From: Przewalskia tangutica
Taxonomy: Eukaryota > Streptophyta > Magnoliopsida > Solanales > Solanaceae
Length of the DNA stretch: 64,000 nucleotides
Assembly: GCA_029844215.1 (NCBI GenBank)
Contig: CM056736.1
Span: forward strand, 18,909,501-18,973,500
Reading direction: 5' to 3'
Each line of letters begins with the position of its first letter. Positions within the stretch are counted from its first letter, which is position 1. This document shows positions 57,222 through 64,000 of the stretch, piece by piece. The notes under the pieces are model-generated. The model saw nothing but the letters and a program-made list of their open reading frames with translations, did no database searches and was not told the origin of the DNA. Position numbers and translations under genes: made by a program.

Positions 57222-58870
57222 CCTAAGGCATATGACCATGTCAGCTGGTCTTGTTTGCGAGATGTCATGAAGCTAACAAATTTTTGGGGATAAGTGGACA
57301 GAGTGGATTAGATTCGGCCTTTCCACAGTCAGATTTTCCATATTGATAAATGGTGATCCTTAAGGGTTTCAAGTCTGGAAGGGGTTTAAGGCAGTGTGAT
57401 CCATTATCTCTGTTTCTTTGTCTTGGTGAATGGAGATCCTAAGCTTTACATTAAAAAAAATAGAGAGTTTGGGACGGTTTTAGGGTCTATGCATTGGTAG
57501 GAATGGAGAGGAAGAAATGATACTTACACATTCTATATACAAATGATACTTTACTGTTTTGCGAGGCTAAAACGATCAGTTATTGCATTTAAGAGGGGTT
57601 TTGTTAAGTTCTCAAGCAGTTTCTTGGCTGAAAATCAATCTGTCTAAAGCAGTATATTTAGCATTAATGCAGAATATCACATTGAGGAATTAGCTGATAT
57701 TTTGGGGTGTGAAGTGAGCAAGTTTCCTACAATATATTTGGGTTTTTGTTAGGAATAAAGAAGAAAGACAAGTATTTGGCAATGAATAATTGATAGATGT
57801 ACAAATAAGTTAACCCCTTAGAAGAAACAATATCTGCCTTCTGGGGGAAGACTTATCCTAATTAGTAGCGTGCTTGATGGAATTCCGACATATAATGTCT
57901 CTGTTTTCGATGCCTATAACATAGGGAAGAAGAAGAACTCTATTGAAATTGGTTATATGGAATGGTAATGCTGATAAAAGGAAGAACCACTTAGTAAGGT
58001 GGCAAGTAGTAACAAATGATAAGAAAGGAAGAGGTATGGGAGTGAGGAATTTGAAATTTCATGACAAAAGCTTGTTGTTTAAATGGTTGTGGAGATACAT
58101 TAGAGGTGGTGATGAAATTTGAAAAGGCTCATAGATGCAACTTATACAAAGATGGATGGTTGTAGGCAAATTTCCATACAGATGAGCATGGCATGGCAGG
58201 GCAGGGGGAGTTTGAGAAGCAGATTTCCAGACTTATTTAGATGTTTTGTGCTTAAGGAGGGCTATCTAGCTGATTTTCGTTCAACCTCAGTATAAGAATT
58301 AGAATTATGAAGGAATTTAAATGATTGGGTGCCGGAGGGTTTTTGTCTAACTTATACTACAGTTGGAGTCAGTCTCAATTATTCAGAATAAGGTGGATGG
58401 TTTGTTATGGGTGAATAACAAGGATAGAATGTTCTATATAAAAAATTGCTACAATCTGCTGGTAAAGATTGCGGGTCAGGGGGTGTTATAACCCAGGGTG
58501 AACCACACCCCAAAATCTAGCTATTAAGGTGGGAGGGCCCCCAATGCTATATAGGTCCACACCAAGCACACTTCAGTACCGATGTGGGACATAACAAACC
58601 ACCACGCTCCGCATCCGTCGTCTTCGACGGTTGTACGCTAGACATTACTAGCCCCGGGCGAACAGTGCCATACCGGCGTCACCATCCAAGGCACAACGAC
58701 AAGAAGGAGCTGACTCTGATACCACATGTTATAACCCAGGGAGAACCACATCTCAAAAGCTAGCTATTAAGGTGAGAGAACCCAAGGCTATATAAGCCCA
58801 CACCAATCACACTTCAGTACCAATGTGGGACATAACAGTGGGTATCTACTTGTCTTTGGAAGATGTTAGA
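57222..58870 (+). mobile_element. L1 LINE, 5'-truncated, plus strand
   Basis: RT-like residues appear from 57,222 (KAYDHVSWSCLRDV), with frame shifts, then the RT thumb part (LKINLSKAVYLAL; LADILGCEV near 57,690-57,715), and a zf-RVT-like region near 58,430 (CYNLLVKIAG). Stops are frequent. It is 5'-truncated, as L1 insertions usually are, and is split by the TRIM at 58,484-58,837. Its 3' end is not seen. Confidence 0.8.
58484..58837 (-). mobile_element. TRIM element, 354 bp, minus strand
   Basis: Two LTRs of 113 and 111 bp (58,484-58,596; 58,727-58,837) share TGTTATAACCCAGGG ... GTGGGACATAACA. The 130-bp interior ends in CTCTGATACCACA, whose complement is the tRNA-Met PBS TGGTATCAGAG, next to the right LTR, so the orientation is minus. 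It has no coding capacity. The interior holds a hairpin CCGTCG-TCTT-CGACGG. Flanks GGGGG and GTGGG agree in 4 of 5 bases. It is inserted in the L1. Confidence 0.88.
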
Positions 58871-61205
58871 ATAAGAATAACAACAACATACCCAGTGAAA
58901 TCCCACAACGTGGGGTATGGGAAGAGTATAGTGTACGCAAACCTTACCTCTATCTTGGTAGATAGAGCAGATGTTTTCGGGAGATTCTCGACTCAATACA
59001 AAAATATAATCTCAAGCAAAGCAAGCAAGACAAAGAAAGAGAAACGGTCAGACTTAGACAGGGAATAAAGCAGTACAGACAATATGTCAAATACGTCATG
59101 GTAACACATTTTAATAACAGGAAGCAGTAGTTAACACAACTAAATAAGATAAACAAAGTACGCTAAAGAACACATAGCAATAGAAATCAAACTACAGGGG
59201 ACTATAAAACAATATTGCGCCTGTAAGTGTGATAGGATAATCGGCCTACAATAATAACACTACAGCTATCATTTTGTAAGCGTAAGTAGGACTACACTCG
59301 CCTACCTGCTACCCTTCTATCCTAATCTATGTCCTCTACAACCCCCTATCTAAGGTCATGTCCTCAGTAAGTTGCACCTGCGCCATATCCCGTCTAATCA
59401 CCTCTCCCCAATACTTCTTCGTCCTACCTCTGCCCCTCCTGAACCCGTCCATATGCAACCTTTCACACCTCCGCACTGGGCATCCATGTCTTTCCTTTGC
59501 ACATGCCCGAACTATCTCAACCTCGCTTCCCGCATTTTATTCTCCACCGAGGCCACTCCCACTTTATCCCGGATATCATCATTTCTAATCCTATCTCTCC
59601 TTGTATGCCCCCACATCCATCTCACCATCCTCATCTCCACAACTTTCATCTTGTGTATGTGCGAAGTCTTGACTGACCAACACTCCGCTCCATACAACAT
59701 AGTTGGTCTAACCACCACCATATAAAACTTGTCTTTTAAGTTTTGGTGGCACCTTTTTGTCGCACAAGACTCGGATAGGTGTTCAGGTCGAGCCGTAATC
59801 GACCAGGAATCCGTAAATTTTCCGACCGAGACCGGAAAATTCGTCGGTCGATTTTGGACCGTTTTTTTTTTTTTTTTGTTAAATGCAATTTATAAATTAT
59901 AAATTTTTAAGAATGTGTTCATTTATCAATCTCATTAAATATGTTTGTTTTTTTCCTTATCCTTCAATAAACTTTATTTCATTAATATGACTAACTTAAA
60001 GAAAATCACCAAATGTACTTGGTTCGTATACGAACTACTGAACTACTCATTAATTAAAGTTACACATCACATTTATATTTTCTATTTTCTATTTTCTATT
60101 TGGAATTTGGACATTCCTGAAACTAGGGGTGCACAAAAGGTTAAAGCAGGACCCAACCCGACCCCAGTCCCACCCCGCCACTTGGCCGGACGTATTGACA
60201 TATCAAATATAGGTTGTAAATTGATCAAACTTTATACGGTCATAACTTTGCGCTCAGACGTCCGTTTTACCTAATTTTTTTTTTTGATTTCGCGTATTGT
60301 TTCGATACGGGGGCGGCCAAACTGCGTAAGCGGTTTGATTCCGCCGATTTCTCCAAAAACGTCCATCTTGCCCCTCAATTTCTCTTTTTCCCCAAATCGT
60401 TACGTTTTTCCTATTTTCAAATCTAAATATCTCGCGATGTACAATAGATTTCAACGTAAAAATTTCCTGGTAATGTGTCCGGGAATGTCAATTTCAATAT
60501 TGGAAATTCAATTTATTAAAAAAAAAAACCCGGTCCATTCCGGTCCGGACCGGAAAATTCCGGTTTTTACCCGGATCGGAAAACCGGAATCCACCATTTT
60601 GACGGACCGAGGACCGGACCGGAATCCACCGGTCCGGACCGGTCCGGTCCATTCCGGTTCCGGTCCGGTCCATTCCGGTCCGGTTTTTCGGTCCGGTCCT
60701 GTTTTGTACACCCCTAACTCCAGATGTGAGCCTCCATTTCATCCATCATGCCCCAATACGATGTATGACATCGTCACCAATCTCTCTATTCTCTTGGATA
60801 ATAGACCCTAGGTACTTGAAGCTTCATTTCCTTGGAATGACCGGAGTACCAAGCCTCACATCCACGCCTGTCTCAGGGTCGCTCGCACTCCAAATACTCT
60901 ATCTTGGTCCTACTCAACCTGAACCCTTTACACTCCAAAGTCTGCCTTCAAACCTCCAGCTTGGCATTCACTTTGTTGCGTGTCTCATCAATCAGGATGA
61001 TGTCGTCCGCGAATAACATATACCATGGTACCTCCCATTGGATTTATCGCGTCAGTCCGTTCATCACCAAGACAAATACGAATGAGCTAAAAGTTGATCC
61101 CTGGTGCAGTCCCATCATCATTGGAAGTGTTCCAAGTCTCCTATTGTCCGTACCCTAGTCTTGGCTCCATCATACATATCCTTGATCGCCCTAGTGTACG
61201 CCTGT
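58871..61205 (-). mobile_element. RTE-type LINE, 5'-truncated, minus strand
   Basis: The minus strand ends with the RTE-type 3' tail (AACAACAACATACCCAGTG complement at about 58,880). The RT C-terminal part is at 59,512-59,740 (VVVRPTMLYGAECWSVK, HIHKMKVVEMRMVRWMWG). The core, 60,720-61,205, has DMYDGAKTRVRTIGD and the catalytic FADDIILIDETR (about 61,000). A hAT-like element splits it at 59,776-60,716. Upstream of 61,205 the sequence changes to L1 endonuclease. Confidence 0.85.
59776..60716. mobile_element. hAT-like non-autonomous element with CCGGTCCGGACC repeats
   Basis: It disrupts the RTE RT between V-LCDKKVPP and MKWRLTSGV codons. The right end TGTACACCCCTA is hAT-like; the left end is TAGGTGTTCAGG. 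The right third (60,530-60,710) is a dense run of CCGGTCCGGACCGGTCC-type palindromes. A second TAGGGGTGCACA-like start lies at 60,124, so two related insertions may be present. A target duplication was not clear (GACTCGGA vs ACTCCAGA). Confidence 0.6.
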
Positions 61206-63960
61206 ACATTATGTCTCTCATGCCCAAATCTACACACATTAAAGTCACCACCTATGACCCAACATTCAGCCCATAAACCTCTTATAACAACCAACTCATC
61301 CCACAAATCCAACCTTTCTAAGTTTGTGTGAGGACCATACACCCCAGTAAAACATAACCTAAAGTCCACCTGTATACCCTCTAACATGGCAGTGATAGTG
61401 TGTTGTTCCTAATAAGTGTCTAAGCATTTCCATTGTCTTTTGTCCCACATGACAATTATGCCTCCCCTAATGCCACTTGCTTTCAATTCGACCCATTCGA
61501 CCCATCTAGAGCCCCAAATATGTCTTGCCCATGCCACAGAGCAACTCTCTGTTTTAGTTTCTTGTAAACACAAAATATGGAGTTTCCATTTCTGAACAAG
61601 TAGATGGATGGTGCTTCTTTTGCTTATATCACTAAGCCCCATGACATTCCAGCTAATATTTTTTGCTTTCATTCGGAAAAGGCCTTGTGGAACCTGCCCC
61701 TGTTTGACCCCTCCCTTCTCATAGTTGAGAGTGCACTCCAATCTCTTTGCTACAATTTCACCCCTTTCCTTTGAACTTTTCTTCTGTTTATCTTTCCCTT
61801 TCATCTGCTGCAGCTGTAATTTTCTTCTTTGTTTCATCCGTAGGATCATCTAAAAAATTTCATGCTCAAATCCAACTGTATTGACCCTAAAGGCTTTGCA
61901 TGCTTTGGTCATCACAATCTTGGTCCAATGAGAGGTTTCTGTTGGACTTGAGATAACTTGCTGCTCTTTCAGATTGTCACCATAACAATATAGAGACAAA
62001 GTATCACTGCTGACTAGAGACGGGAGACCTGAAACTTGTGGGCATCCCATTAAATAATTTGAGTGAGGAGGATGGAGAGAGAGATGAGGTAAGGGTTGCA
62101 TGAAATCAACTTCGTCATCAACATATCCTTCGCACTCATCAGTAGAGCTTGTAGGAATTGGGAAAGTTGTTGTGGTTTCTGGGATGTAGAGGACTCTGAT
62201 CCACCCACAACTTGTTTTTTAGAGTGATTAAAGTTAGTAGAGTGGGCTGCAGGTTTGAGTTGGGCCTACCCAGTAGGTTTCCACTCTTTTATTATTTCTT
62301 TCCCTTTATTAATGAGACTTCCCCTTTTTCCTCCTTGAATAAAATAGATGGGCTGAAGAGTTTGGCTTGTACTGGGCCTTAACTGGCCCGAATTTGAATT
62401 ATCATTAGGCCCAACCCTAATACCCCTCATCAAATTTGAATTTTAAATTCTTCGATTGCGTGTGTTTCGATGCAAGTGGCAGCTTGTACCGCTGGTTATA
62501 ACCCTGACTCTTGCAATCACCTGCGTTAGAGAACTTGGAGAAAGCATCGACAACTATGGAAATCTCAAAAGACTTATCTCTTACTTTCAAATTAATCTTA
62601 CAAGGAAGATCGTGGGTTCCTACCGGAATACAGATGCGAGCCCAAAGAATATGATTCCCCTTCTTAGTATCCTCGTCTACACCAAGAAAGCCACCACAAC
62701 AACCCCCAATAGATTCCATAGTGCTGTCAGACCAAGCATGAAGAGGGATACCAAAAGCCCTAATCCATCTTTGATTTGCTGCTACATCTGCTTTCTGGTT
62801 CTCTGTACCTACTTCAGGAGACCACCCACTTCGTGCCTTGAGGGAAACTCGAATAACATCTGATTGTGGGTTAAGTTGAGAGACACGCAACCCAACCGTA
62901 ATGTTCCATCTTTTCAAGAACCACTGGTGGATGACTACTGGATTTGGGCTTGAGCTGAAAGGATCATTAAAAGTACCAATAAGGAAGTGTTGCAATGTTG
63001 TTCTAATTTCTTTGGCTTAGAGCGCGGCTGAGAGTTCAATTCCGGCCATTTCTGGATGTTCACAACATCTATGAATGATTTTCCTGGGACGATAAACTTT
63101 CGAAGATCTGGCTTTACCGGTTCACCCAGCGATTTGATGATTTTGTTGGCCACTCCATCCTACATTGTAATCTATCTCCGGAATAATGATGTCTGACTTT
63201 CTCTGACCCCTTGTTGTTTCGACTCGAAGATATCTCCCATAAAAGTTAAAATTCTGATAAACTCTAAATACATCACCTTTCTTCAGCCGACCCCATCTTC
63301 TGGAGATCCCCAACAGCTAACTTCATTATACTGCAGATGCAGACCCATCTGAGAATGACTTCGTCGATTCGAATCTTGCTTATGAACCGCCTATGGAATT
63401 CTTTGAACAAAAACCACCTGAAAGGGCCTTCACTAATGTCATTTAATTCAAAAGACTTATCACTAGAAACAAAGAAGCACATCCTATCACCCGTACTAAG
63501 AGTGCGACGCCTTCTTAGGTAGAACTTGTTTGGTAGGGCATTGTTGGCTAGAACCTGTTGGGTAGGGCACTGTTTACCGAAGGAAATTGCTGGAATGCCG
63601 ATTACCAATTCCAGGTGGGTAGAACCTGTTTTCTACTGAAACTATTATTCACCACCGAAAAACACTGTTCACTGTCCGAAAAGTACTATTCATTACCGGA
63701 AAGTACTGTCACCGTCGGTGGCTGCTGGGTTGCCTGTGCAGATTTGGCCGAAAATATGCTGGAGATGGGTTTCCGGTGGCAAGAAAAGGGGAAAAAACTG
63801 AAAATGGAAGGTGGGGGTTGGTGTTCTTTCAACTATTACAGATTATACATCTGTAAGTTGAAAAATCTGAACGTGAAAAATTGCCGGAAAAGTCGTCGGA
63901 GCTTCGAAACAGTGCTGTAGATGCGTAAAAATGCACGGATAGGGTCAGAGCAACCTAACA
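61206..63960 (-). mobile_element. L1 LINE 5' part: ORF1-like and endonuclease, minus strand
   Basis: The minus strand from about 63,950 runs through a leader, then ORF1-like protein with DUF4283 features (FRWFLFKEFHRRFISK near 63,400; RWIRAFGIPLHAWSDSTMES near 62,720). The apurinic endonuclease follows at 61,680-61,226 (ISWNVMGLSD, LCLQETKTES, TGVYGPHTNLERLDLWDEL, WVIGGDFNVCRF) with a single stop near 61,410. It then joins RTE RT at about 61,205 instead of its own RT. Several frame changes occur in ORF1. The 5' end is not resolved. Confidence 0.82.
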
Positions 63961-64000
63961 ATACCCCAGAAAGATTAGATCTGAAAAAATATCAACTGAA

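Larger units (their letters stand above)
56917..64000 (+). other. intron 4 of the PIR-like gene, transposon-filled (to window end)
   Basis: After the donor GTTAGTAAAG at 56,917, no sequence matching the next PIR exon (LPDSMKHSQ...) was found up to 64,000. The stretch contains an L1, a TRIM, an RTE LINE with a hAT-like insertion and a second L1. If the gene is intact, this intron exceeds 7 kb. Confidence 0.5.

Noticed and set aside
60494..60742. RTGPDR-rich ORFs on both strands
   Set aside because: They read the CCGGTCCGGACC palindromic repeats of a hAT-like element.
62456..62863. Plus-strand 135-codon ORF
   Set aside because: It is the shadow of the L1 ORF1 DUF4283 region on the minus strand, which has the recognisable residues.

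Overview
This is 64 kb of plant nuclear DNA, almost entirely transposable elements, with the 5' end of one real multi-exon gene near the right side. The kind of organism follows from the element types (Ty3/gypsy Tekay-, Athila-, Ogre/Tat- and chromovirus-like elements, Ty1/copia, CACTA, hAT, L1, RTE, tRNA-derived SINEs, TRIMs) and from a plant SCAR/WAVE subunit gene. An asterid eudicot would fit the SINE and RTE 3'-end types, but that rests on memory and is weak. No bacterial-style operons, rRNA genes, CRISPR arrays or intact transposon ORFs are present.

Left block (1-9.7 kb): a decayed minus-strand Ty3/gypsy element with a 2.75-kb LTR sits inside an Athila-type LTR, which itself sits inside the pol region of a plus-strand copia element (three-layer nest). 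Next (10.1-13.6 kb) is the left part of a non-autonomous CACTA-like transposon carrying GGGCGACTA-type subterminal repeats, an inserted hAT-like element with a perfect 8-bp target duplication, two tRNA-Gly-like pseudogenes and a roughly 560-bp tandem repeat.

Central block (13,613-39,479): a 25.9-kb non-autonomous Ogre/Tat-like element on the minus strand, bounded by 2.64-kb LTRs and a 5-bp target duplication ACTAT, inserted in the CACTA-like element. It has PBS and PPT but no recognisable pol. Its 3' untranslated region carries nested tandem repeats (about 77 bp, about 90 bp, then a 28/38-bp minisatellite). That region is present twice, so the element has been partly duplicated in tandem. Two Athila-type elements and one solo Athila LTR lie inside: one carries only a gag coiled-coil remnant, the other only gag plus protease.

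Right block: two copia elements in opposite orientation (39.9-44.3 kb minus; 44.3-49.5 kb plus), two SINEs in opposite orientation, and a 4.6-kb chromodomain Ty3/gypsy element with a perfect target duplication GATTT (50,898-55,487). About 0.55 kb downstream begins a gene whose first four exons (56,041-56,916) match the start of plant PIR/PIROGI (SRA1/CYFIP), a SCAR/WAVE actin-regulatory complex subunit. All remaining sequence, to at least the window end, would be its fourth intron: L1, TRIM, RTE, hAT-like and a second L1.

The most unusual observation is a GC-rich motif built on GGCGCCGCGGCCCTG. It recurs in the LTRs of three retrotransposon lineages (Tekay-like, Athila-like, copia) at a similar depth in at least two of them. 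Functions are inferred from motif recognition by eye; no database search was run.
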